DNA from: CAWINX01 sp963702055
GTDB lineage: Bacteria > Actinomycetota > Thermoleophilia > Solirubrobacterales > 70-9
Length of the DNA: 64,000 nt
Assembly: GCA_963702055.1 (NCBI GenBank)
Contig: OY969702.1
Location: 682,001 to 746,000, forward strand
Direction: 5' to 3'
Below are positions 57,963 to 64,000 of the stretch, one piece after another. The notes beneath the pieces are model-generated. The model worked only from the letters and a program-made list of their open reading frames with translations, was not told where the DNA came from and did no database searches. Made by a program: the position numbers and the translations under genes. Numbering within the stretch: position 1 is the first letter of the stretch; each line of letters begins with the position of its first letter.

Positions 57963-59051
57963 TCAGTCCCCCGCGCCGAGCACGGTGACCGAGTGGCCCA
58001 GCTCGCGGACCAGCGCCGCGGCGCGCTCGGCCTGCTCGGCACCGGCGACCCAGAGCGAGACGGCGCCGGAGGTCATGTCCGGCGCCGGGTAGAGAGCCAT
58101 GTCCTCGATGTTGACGCCGGCCTCGCCGAGCGCCAGCGCCAGCTCGGCGACGATGCCCGGGCGATTGGCGACGACGACGCGCAGCTCGTGCAGCGGGCCG
58201 GCGGCGATGTCGGCCTCGAGGAGACTGCGCCGATCGGCGGCGGCGCCGGCGTGCCAGGCGACGACGGCCTCCCGGTCGCCGGAGCGGATCAGCTCGGCGG
58301 CCTCGCGCAGGCGCTCGCGCAGCGCCTCGATCGCCTCGACGACGGCCTCGCGGTTGGCGGCGAAGATGTCGCCCCAGATCGCCGGGTTGGAGCCGGCGAC
58401 CCGGGTCGTGTCGCGGAAGCTAGGCCCCACCTCGGGCATCCGCTCGGAGTCGCGGGTCAGCTCGGCGGCGGCCTCTTCGACGAGGACGTTGGCGAGCACG
58501 TGGGGAAGGTGGCTCACCGTCGCCATCAGGCGGTCATGGGCCTCGGCGTCGATCGCCTGTGGCCGAGCGCCCAGGTCGGCGACGATCCGCTGCAGGCGGT
58601 CGTAGAGAATGCCGCTGGAGCGCTCGGTGGGAGTCAGGTACCAGCGGGCGCCCTCGAAGAGGTCGGCGCGGGCGTTCTCCACGCCGGCGGTCTCGGCGCC
58701 GGCCAGCGGGTGGCCGCCGATGAAGCGCTCGTCGTCGCCGAACGTCGCGAGCAGCTCGCGCTTGGTCGAGCCGGCGTCGGTGACGACGGTCTGCGGGCCG
58801 GCGGCGTCGAGCGCGGCCGCGACCTGCTCCGGAAGCGCGGCCACCGGCGCGGCGCAGAAGACTGCATCGACGCCCTCGCAGGCCTCCGCGAGCGAGCCCG
58901 CGGCGCTGTCGATCGCCCCCAACTCGACCGCGCGGTCCAACGTCGCGCGGGTCCTCCCCCAGCCGACCACCTCCACATCCTCCAGCCGATCCCGCGCGGC
59001 GAGCCCGATCGAGCCGCCGATCAGGCCGACCCCGAGGACCGCGACCCTCAT
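57963..59051 (-). CDS. tyrA: Prephenate dehydrogenase with ACT domain
   Basis: Oxidative decarboxylation of prephenate (or arogenate) toward tyrosine. The Rossmann motif is VAVLGVGLIGGSIGLAA, followed by DAGSTKRELL, FIGGHPLAGAETAGVENA and the helical dimer domain with ATVSHLPHVLANVL. A C-terminal ACT domain (about 285-362, LHELRVVVANRPGIVAELAL) suggests feedback control by an amino acid. The length is 362 residues. The ATG overlaps the aroG stop (ATGA). Confidence 0.94.
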   Translation of the reverse strand: MRVAVLGVGLIGGSIGLAARDRLEDVEVVGWGRTRATLDRAVELGAIDSAAGSLAEACEGVDAVFCAAPVAALPEQVAAALDAAGPQTVVTDAGSTKRELLATFGDDERFIGGHPLAGAETAGVENARADLFEGARWYLTPTERSSGILYDRLQRIVADLGARPQAIDAEAHDRLMATVSHLPHVLANVLVEEAAAELTRDSERMPEVGPSFRDTTRVAGSNPAIWGDIFAANREAVVEAIEALRERLREAAELIRSGDREAVVAWHAGAAADRRSLLEADIAAGPLHELRVVVANRPGIVAELALALGEAGVNIEDMALYPAPDMTSGAVSLWVAGAEQAERAAALVRELGHSVTVLGAGD

Positions 59052-60133
59052 CCGCCGCGCCGCGCCTTGACCGCCGCCGCGAGCCGATCGAGCACGACGA
59101 CCGTCCGCTCCCAGTCGATGCAGGCGTCGGTGATCGACTGGCCGTAGGTGAGCTCCTCGCCCCCGTTGAGGTCCTGTCGTCCCTCGACCAGGAAGGACTC
59201 GAGCATCACGCCGACGATCGCCGCGTTGCCGGCGGCGATTTGTTCGGCCACCGAGGCCGCGGCCTCGATCTGGCGATCGGTGTCCTTGCCGCTGTTGTCG
59301 TGGGAGGCGTCGACCACGACCCGCTCCGGCAGGCCGGCGGCGCGCAGCTTCTCCAGCGCACTCTCGATCCCGGCGGCGTCGTAGTTCGGCGCGCCCTTGC
59401 CGCCGCGCAGGATCACGTGGCCATCGGGATTGCCGGTGGTGTGGTGGATCGCCGGCAGGCCGCTGTCGTCGATCCCCGCGAAGGCGTGGGGAGCGGCGGC
59501 GGCGCGCACCGCGTCGACCGCGACCTGGACGTTGCCGTCGGTGCGGTTCTTGAAGCCGATCGGCATTGAGAGGCCGGAACCGAGCTGGCGGTGGATCTGG
59601 CTCTCGGTCGTCCGCGCGCCGATCGCACCCCAGGAGACCGCGTCGGAGATGTACTGCGGAGTGATCGGGTCGAGGAACTCGCAGCCAACCGGCAGGCCGA
59701 GGTCGAGCACCTCGAGCAGCAACGCGCGGGCGATCCGCAGGCCGGCGTTGACGTCGCCGGAGCCATCCAGGTGAGGGTCGTTGATCAGCCCCTTCCAACC
59801 CGTCGTCGTGCGCGGCTTCTCGAAGTAGACGCGCATCGTGATCAGCAGGTCGTCGCGCAGCTCCCCCGCTTTTGCGGCGAGCCGGCCCGCGTACTCGAGC
59901 GCCGCGTCGACGTCGTGGACGCTGCAGGGACCGACGACGACGAGCAGGCGATCGTCGCTGCCGTCGAGGACCGAGACGACCTCCTCTCGGCCACTCACCA
60001 CCGCCCGCGAGCGCGCTTCGCCGAGCGGCAGCTCCTCCAACAGCTTCGCGGGAGAGACGAGCTCGACGATCCGCTCGATCCGCAGGTCGCGGACGCGGTC
60101 TCTGGTCTCCCCCTCTTTCATCCCGATCATCAT
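59048..60133 (-). CDS. aroG: 3-deoxy-7-phosphoheptulonate synthase, class I
   Basis: First committed step of aromatic synthesis (PEP + erythrose-4-phosphate). It is a class I (AroF/G/H) enzyme: LVVVGPCSVHDVDAALEYAG, RVYFEKPRTTTGWKGLINDP, GARTTESQIHRQLGSGLSMP, FKNRTDGNVQVAVDA and DASHDNSGKD are all visible. Many Actinobacteria instead use the class II enzyme. The length is 361 residues from ATG 60133, with AAAGGCGG about six bases upstream; ATG 60121 is possible. Confidence 0.95.
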   Translation of the reverse strand: MMIGMKEGETRDRVRDLRIERIVELVSPAKLLEELPLGEARSRAVVSGREEVVSVLDGSDDRLLVVVGPCSVHDVDAALEYAGRLAAKAGELRDDLLITMRVYFEKPRTTTGWKGLINDPHLDGSGDVNAGLRIARALLLEVLDLGLPVGCEFLDPITPQYISDAVSWGAIGARTTESQIHRQLGSGLSMPIGFKNRTDGNVQVAVDAVRAAAAPHAFAGIDDSGLPAIHHTTGNPDGHVILRGGKGAPNYDAAGIESALEKLRAAGLPERVVVDASHDNSGKDTDRQIEAAASVAEQIAAGNAAIVGVMLESFLVEGRQDLNGGEELTYGQSITDACIDWERTVVVLDRLAAAVKARRGG

Positions 60134-60402
60134 CTTGTCGCCGCCTTTCTCCAAAACTCGGAAAATCCTACTTCTGGGTCCGTTTCGCCACGCGAGCACG
60201 CCGCGCGGCGCACACGCTGGGGGGTCGGCGCCCGGGCCAAGTGCTTTTTGGTGCGGCGTGACGCCGCCAGGCCGGACGCCTAACTAAATCGCCAGAAATA
60301 GGAGAGGTGAGCAGGGTCGAGCGCGACGCCGGGGGCGCGGTTGCCGCTCGCGGTGTGGCTCGGTCGCCTCATCCTCAGGACTTTGTAGCAGGTGAGGCGC
60401 GC
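60134..60402. other. Leader region of aroG with a small palindrome
   Basis: These 269 bases lie between the hisC stop and the aroG start. A perfect stem, gcggcgt-g-acgccgc at 60253-60267, is the only clear inverted repeat; no T-run follows it on the minus strand. No leader peptide rich in aromatic codons and no T-box pattern were recognised. It may hold the promoter of the aroG-to-metK run. Confidence 0.4.
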
Positions 60403-61497
60403 TCAGTCGAGGAGTTCGCCGAGCGCGGCGAGGAAGCGGTCGTTCTCCGCCGCGGTGCCGTAGCTGACCCGGAGGTGACCGGAATCGCCGAGCGGCGTGC
60501 CGGGACGGACCGCAATCCGGCGCTCGGCGAGGCCGGCGACGACCTCCGCCTCGTCGGCGTCGCCGAGGTCGATCCAGGAGAAGTTGGCCTGCGTCTCGGC
60601 GGTGGCGAGGCCCAGCTCGCGCAGGCCCTCCTCGACTCGGACCCGCTCGACAAGCGTCTGCTCGACCCGGCGCTCGACATCGTCCTGGTGGAGGATCGCC
60701 TCCGCCGCAGCCGCCTGGGCGATCGCGTTGACGCTGAACGGTTGACGAACGGCGTCGACCGCGGCGCGGAACTTGGCCGAGCCGATCGCGTAGCCGACCC
60801 GCAGGCCGGCGAGGCCATAGACCTTGCTGAAGGTGCGCAGGACGACCAGGTTGGGGAACTCGGCGAGCAGGTCGACTGTCGCGTCGGGGTCGTCATCGGT
60901 CTGGAACTCGACGTAGGCCTCGTCGAGGGCGACGGTGACGTGGGCGGGAAGGCGCTCGCAGAAGGCGGCGACCTCGGCGGCCGGCAGGTGGGTGCCGGTC
61001 GGGTTGTTGGGATTGCAGACTAGGACCAGCTGGGTCGCCGCGGTCACCTCGGCGGCCATCGCGTCGAGATCGTGGACGTCGCCCTCGGCCAGCGGCACGC
61101 GGATCTCCCGCGCGCCGGTCAGCGCCGCCAGGTGCGGGTACATCGAGAAGGCGGGCCAGGCGTAGAGGATCTCGGCGCCGGGCTCGCAGAGGGCCTCGGC
61201 GGCGGCGAGCAGGATCTCGCAGGAACCGTTGCCGACCGCGATCCGGCCGGGCTCGGTGTCGAAGCGCTCGGCGATGCGGCGGCGCAGCAGCGTCGCGTCC
61301 GGGTCCGGGTAGCGGTTCATCGCGGCGGCGGTGCTCTGAATCGCCTCAATCACCTTCGGGTGAGGCGGAGATGGCGACTCGTTCGAGGCCAGTTGGGCGA
61401 TGCCACCGGCGGCAATCGCCTCGGGCGCCTGCCCGGTCGGCACGCCGGCCTGGTACCCGGGCATCCGGGCGAGCTTTTCGGCAAAGGTCACGGCCAT
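60403..61497 (-). CDS. hisC: Histidinol-phosphate/aromatic aminotransferase, HisC family
   Basis: PLP-dependent class II aminotransferase (364 residues). Motifs: LASNESPSPPHPKVIEAI, NPNNPTGTHL, VALDEAYVEF and the PLP lysine in TFSKVYGLAGLRVGYAIG. In this setting, between chorismate mutase and aroG-tyrA, it more likely transaminates prephenate, phenylpyruvate or hydroxyphenylpyruvate than serves histidine synthesis, but many HisC enzymes do both. The start is ATG 61497. Confidence 0.9.
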   Translation of the reverse strand: MAVTFAEKLARMPGYQAGVPTGQAPEAIAAGGIAQLASNESPSPPHPKVIEAIQSTAAAMNRYPDPDATLLRRRIAERFDTEPGRIAVGNGSCEILLAAAEALCEPGAEILYAWPAFSMYPHLAALTGAREIRVPLAEGDVHDLDAMAAEVTAATQLVLVCNPNNPTGTHLPAAEVAAFCERLPAHVTVALDEAYVEFQTDDDPDATVDLLAEFPNLVVLRTFSKVYGLAGLRVGYAIGSAKFRAAVDAVRQPFSVNAIAQAAAAEAILHQDDVERRVEQTLVERVRVEEGLRELGLATAETQANFSWIDLGDADEAEVVAGLAERRIAVRPGTPLGDSGHLRVSYGTAAENDRFLAALGELLD

Positions 61498-61530
61498 GGA
61501 ATATGGGATTCGCGCTTCGCTCCCTCACGA

Positions 61531-61540
61531 AGAATCAGAT
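61531..61540. repeat. Short repeat core AGAATCAGAT between hisC and aroH
   Basis: Exact copy of the ten-base core found at the ends of yebC and ffh, here preceded by gcgcttcgc, a string that also occurs in the 38.5 kb repeat. The 91-base gap contains no open frame. Confidence 0.35.
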
Positions 61541-61588
61541 ATGGACGTTCGGTCGCTACCGCGCTCATGGATTGTGCCCGATGGCGCC

Positions 61589-61963
61589 CTACTGGGCGGC
61601 GTGGAGGTCGGAGCGCAACGCCTGGGTCGCGCCCAGGTAGGCGTGAGCGGGGGTATGCCCGAGCGGCGCGTAGTAGTGGACCATCGCGCGGATCACCCGC
61701 GGCATCGCGCCGGGGACGTTGATCTCGCGGGCACAGAGCAGCGGCACCGCGTCGAGGCCCATGTTGCGCGCCGCGGCGGCCGGGAACTCGGCGTCGAGGT
61801 CCTCTGTCGTCGTGAACAGGCAGCTGACCATCGCCTCGGGCTCCAGCTCGTTGCGCTCGATCAGCGCCCGCATCAACTCCTCGGTCGCGGCGAGGATCGC
61901 CCCGCCCTCGTTCGCCTCGGCCTGCGCCGCGCCCCGCACCGCGAAGAGTCGCTCCTCAGCCAT
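61589..61963 (-). CDS. aroH: Chorismate mutase, AroH class
   Basis: Monofunctional chorismate mutase of the trimeric Bacillus AroH fold, converting chorismate to prephenate. Signature: FAVRGAAQAEANEGGAILAA near the N-terminus, SCLFTTTEDLDAEFPAAAAR and NVPGAMPRVIRAMVHYY. The length is 124 residues from ATG 61963, which lies just inside the end of rluB with GGAAG about nine bases upstream; ATG 61972 is an alternative. It supplies the prephenate used by tyrA in the same run. Confidence 0.93.
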   Translation of the reverse strand: MAEERLFAVRGAAQAEANEGGAILAATEELMRALIERNELEPEAMVSCLFTTTEDLDAEFPAAAARNMGLDAVPLLCAREINVPGAMPRVIRAMVHYYAPLGHTPAHAYLGATQALRSDLHAAQ

Positions 61964-62654
61964 CGCGGCCATCTTCCCAAAGCCGCGCGACCTCTTCCTC
62001 GGTGAGCCGGCGCGCCTCGCCCGCGGGGAGGTCGCCGAGCTCGATCGGGCCGAAGCGGACCCGGCGCAGGGCGACGACGCCGTTGCCGACCGCCTCGGCC
62101 ATACGGCGAACCTGGCGGTTGCGTCCCTCGCGCAGGACGATCTCGACCTCGCACTCGCCGAGCCGGGCGACCTTGGCCGGGGCGGTCATCCCGTCCTCCA
62201 GCTCGACCCCGCGCGCCAGCTTGCGCAGGTCGGCCTCCGACGGCGGCCGTCGCAGCTGCACCCGATACGCCTTTGACACCTCGTAACGAGGGTGGGTGAG
62301 CCGGTTCGCCAGCTCACCCTCGTTGGTGAGCAGCAAAAGCCCGGTCGAGTCGGCGTCGAGTCGGCCGACCGGATAGAGGCGGGCCTTGGATCTGACCAGG
62401 CTGACCACCGCCGGCCGATCGCCGGGCTCCTTCGCCGTCGAGACGACGCCGGCCGGCTTGTTGACCGCCCAGACCTCCCGCGCCTCAGCCGCGACGGGGC
62501 TGCCGTCGACGCGCACGTCATCGCCCTCCCCCACGTCGCGAGCCGGATCGGTGACCACCTCACCGCCGACCGTGACGCGGCCGTTGGCGACGATCTTCTC
62601 CGCCATCCGCCGCGAGGCGACGCCCCCATGGGCGAGGTACTTGGCGAGCCTCAC
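61956..62654 (-). CDS. rluB: 23S rRNA pseudouridine synthase, RluB/RsuA family
   Basis: N-terminal S4 RNA-binding domain (VRLAKYLAHGGVASRRMAEK) and a catalytic domain with the conserved Asp in VGRLDADSTGLLLLTNEGEL, then EGRNRQVRRMAEAVG. The length is 232 residues. The start is GTG 62654, sharing a base with the scpB stop (TAGTG); the much longer open frame upstream lies over scpB. scpA-scpB-rluB is a conserved order. Confidence 0.95.
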   Translation of the reverse strand: MRLAKYLAHGGVASRRMAEKIVANGRVTVGGEVVTDPARDVGEGDDVRVDGSPVAAEAREVWAVNKPAGVVSTAKEPGDRPAVVSLVRSKARLYPVGRLDADSTGLLLLTNEGELANRLTHPRYEVSKAYRVQLRRPPSEADLRKLARGVELEDGMTAPAKVARLGECEVEIVLREGRNRQVRRMAEAVGNGVVALRRVRFGPIELGDLPAGEARRLTEEEVARLWEDGRDG

Positions 62655-63223
62655 TACTCGGAGCGCTGTTCCCCGGCCTTGAGCAGCCGTTCGCGCAGCT
62701 CGCGCTCGTCTTCCGGGGTCGGGTCGAACCTGGAGGGGTCGGGCAACTGGTCGAGCCCGGCGAGGCCGAAGAGGCGCTCGAAGAGCTCGGTCGTCTTGAA
62801 GATCGCGGCGCCGAAGCGCGAGCGTCCCGACTCCTCGATAAGCCCCCGCTCGGCCAGGGTCTGGACCGCCGACTCCGAGGAGACGCCGCGGATGCGGGCG
62901 ACCTCCGGCCGCGAGACAGGCTGCAGGTAGGCGACGATCGCCAGGGTTTCGGCCTGGGCCTGGGTCAGCGGTGGGGTGCGCGGCTTGGCGAGCAGCCGCC
63001 GGGCCGCCTCCTCGGCGTCGGGCGCGCTGGCGAGCGCGAAGCCGCCGGCGACCTCGCGCAGGATGACCCCCCGGCGACCCTCGCCGAGGTCTTCGCGCAG
63101 CACGTCGATCGCCTCGGCCACCTGGCCCTCGGTCGACTCGGTCGCCTCGGCGAGGTCGGCGACGCCGACCGGCTGGGGCGAGAGGAAGAGCAGCGCCTCG
63201 ATCGTCCGCGCCAGGTCGCTCAT
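62654..63223 (-). CDS. scpB: Segregation and condensation protein B
   Basis: Winged-helix kleisin-interacting subunit (kite protein) of the SMC-ScpAB condensin. Conserved segments: TIEALLFLSPQPVGVADLAE, AETLAIVAYLQPVSRPEVAR and IRGVSSESAVQTLAERGLI. The length is 189 residues. It overlaps scpA by four bases (ATGA) and rluB by one. Its SMC partner is at 25-27 kb and appears to lack a hinge. Confidence 0.95.
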   Translation of the reverse strand: MSDLARTIEALLFLSPQPVGVADLAEATESTEGQVAEAIDVLREDLGEGRRGVILREVAGGFALASAPDAEEAARRLLAKPRTPPLTQAQAETLAIVAYLQPVSRPEVARIRGVSSESAVQTLAERGLIEESGRSRFGAAIFKTTELFERLFGLAGLDQLPDPSRFDPTPEDERELRERLLKAGEQRSE

Positions 63224-63957
63224 CCCGCCTCGGCCTCCTTGCGCTTGCGGATCTCAATCGGGCCGAACGGCTCGCTCTGCTCCCAGGTCACCTCTCCCTT
63301 GCGGTACAGCTCGAGCAGCGCGAACAGGGTCACCGCCTGGGTCAGACGATCCTCGCCGCCAAACTGCTCGTCGAAGTCGAAGCTGGAACGGTGTGCCAGC
63401 GCGTCACGCAAGGCTCGCAGGCGCCGTTCCAGCGAAACGGTCGGGCGAATGTGGCTGAGGTCAACCTCCGGCGGCGTCTCCAGCAGGTCGCCGAGGGCGA
63501 CGCCCAACAGCTCCGGGTCGTAGGCGGCGGCCGCGGCGTCGAGCGCGACGCGGCGCAACTCCGCGGGCAACGGCGCCGAGCGGTACAGATATCCGCGCGC
63601 CACCTCGAAGCGCTCGACCAGGGTCGCCGAGGCGTCGCGGTAGCGCCGGTACTCAAGCAGCCGCGCCAGCAGCTCCTCGACCGCCTCCTCGGGCGCCAGC
63701 TCGTCGAGGTCCTCCTCGGCGCCGGGCAACAGCAGTCGCGACTTCAGCTCCAGCAGCGCGGCGATCAGGACGAGGAACTCGGTCGCCACCTCCAGCTCCA
63801 GCTCGCCCTCCCGCTCGAGGTGTTCGACGTAGGCGACGACGACCTCGCCCAACTCGACCTCGAGCAGGCTGACCTCCTCGCGCAGGACGACCGCCATCAA
63901 CAGGTCGAACGGCCCGGCGAATACGTCGAGGTCGAGGTCCAGTTCGGCTACCGGCAC
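63220..63957 (-). CDS. scpA: Segregation and condensation protein A (kleisin)
   Basis: Kleisin subunit bridging the SMC heads. Conserved segments: LDVFAGPFDLLMAVVLREEV near the N-terminus (SMC neck contact), LIAALLELKSRLLLPGAEED and the C-terminal winged helix with FALLELYRKGEVTWEQSEPF (cap contact). The length is 245 residues. The start is GTG 63957; the remaining 43 bases of the window upstream show nothing assignable. Confidence 0.94.
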   Translation of the reverse strand: MPVAELDLDLDVFAGPFDLLMAVVLREEVSLLEVELGEVVVAYVEHLEREGELELEVATEFLVLIAALLELKSRLLLPGAEEDLDELAPEEAVEELLARLLEYRRYRDASATLVERFEVARGYLYRSAPLPAELRRVALDAAAAAYDPELLGVALGDLLETPPEVDLSHIRPTVSLERRLRALRDALAHRSSFDFDEQFGGEDRLTQAVTLFALLELYRKGEVTWEQSEPFGPIEIRKRKEAEAG

Positions 63958-64000
63958 CGGTCCAAGTTAACGCGGTGCGCCGACACCCATGCGCTCACGC

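Overview
The window is a stretch of bacterial chromosome of very high G+C, densely packed with housekeeping genes and without tRNA, rRNA, CRISPR arrays, prophage or transposase genes. The gene content points to the Actinobacteria, most likely a deep-branching class such as Thermoleophilia (Solirubrobacter-like). The evidence is a SepIVA-like DivIVA-family protein next to yceD and near rnc, a WS/DGAT acyltransferase, an F420-dependent nitroreductase-family protein, a SecD-SecF fusion, many GTG starts and extreme third-position GC. The class-level placement is inference.

Layout. Bases 1-5.6 kb (mostly +): partial corA, a HIT hydrolase, a phosphohexomutase, a metallo-beta-lactamase-fold hydrolase, a vapBC-type toxin-antitoxin pair (-) and a diacylglycerol-kinase-family lipid kinase. 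5.6-17.2 kb (-): rel, recJ, a small membrane protein, secDF, a zinc-ribbon/PAS protein, ruvB-ruvA-ruvC and yebC. 17.8-30.2 kb (-): an M29 aminopeptidase, pdxT-pdxS, khpA-rpsP-ffh-ftsY, a WS/DGAT gene, smc, rnc-acpP-plsX-rpmF and a methyltransferase. 30.2-36.2 kb: yceD (+), then sepIVA-like, coaD-rsmD-recG-fakA-like (-). 36.3-42.7 kb: an MMPL transporter (+), rpmB, and the riboflavin operon ribD-ribE-ribBA-ribH (-). 42.8-45.7 kb (+): a polyprenol-sugar-type glycosyltransferase with a flippase, and a Ddn-like protein. 45.7-52.7 kb (-): priA-def-fmt-rsmB-zinc ribbon-rpe-potassium channel. 52.7-64 kb: a bPH2 membrane protein (+), then one long colinear run (-) of scpA-scpB-rluB-aroH-hisC-aroG-tyrA-aroA-cmk-der-metK. 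Many neighbouring genes overlap by 1-11 bases (ATGA, GTGA, TGATG and TAGTG junctions), so translation is probably coupled across large operons.

How the genes work together. The main themes are protein export (ffh, ftsY, secDF), chromosome segregation (smc, scpA, scpB), recombination and replication restart (ruvABC, recG, recJ, priA), translation start and ribosome assembly (fmt, def, rsmB, rsmD, rluB, der, rpsP, rpmF, rpmB), fatty-acid and phospholipid entry (acpP, plsX, fakA-like), and cofactor or amino-acid synthesis (pyridoxal phosphate, riboflavin, CoA, SAM, phenylalanine/tyrosine).

Most unusual content. (1) Several families of palindromic, non-coding repeat elements occur as near-identical copies both between genes and inside the open frames of recG and ribD. 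The two best copies of one family differ at seven positions, six of which form three compensatory base-pair changes. (2) A pair of 102-base repeats, each bounded by a 20-23 bp inverted repeat and predicted to fold like a cloverleaf, lies between the MMPL gene and rpmB. (3) The only SMC in the window is about 780 residues and appears to lack the hinge domain, although ScpA and ScpB are present. (4) RNase III has lost one of its four metal-binding acidic residues. (5) A zinc-ribbon/PAS protein carries a complete EF-hand-type calcium loop, and a potassium-channel-like protein has an altered selectivity filter.
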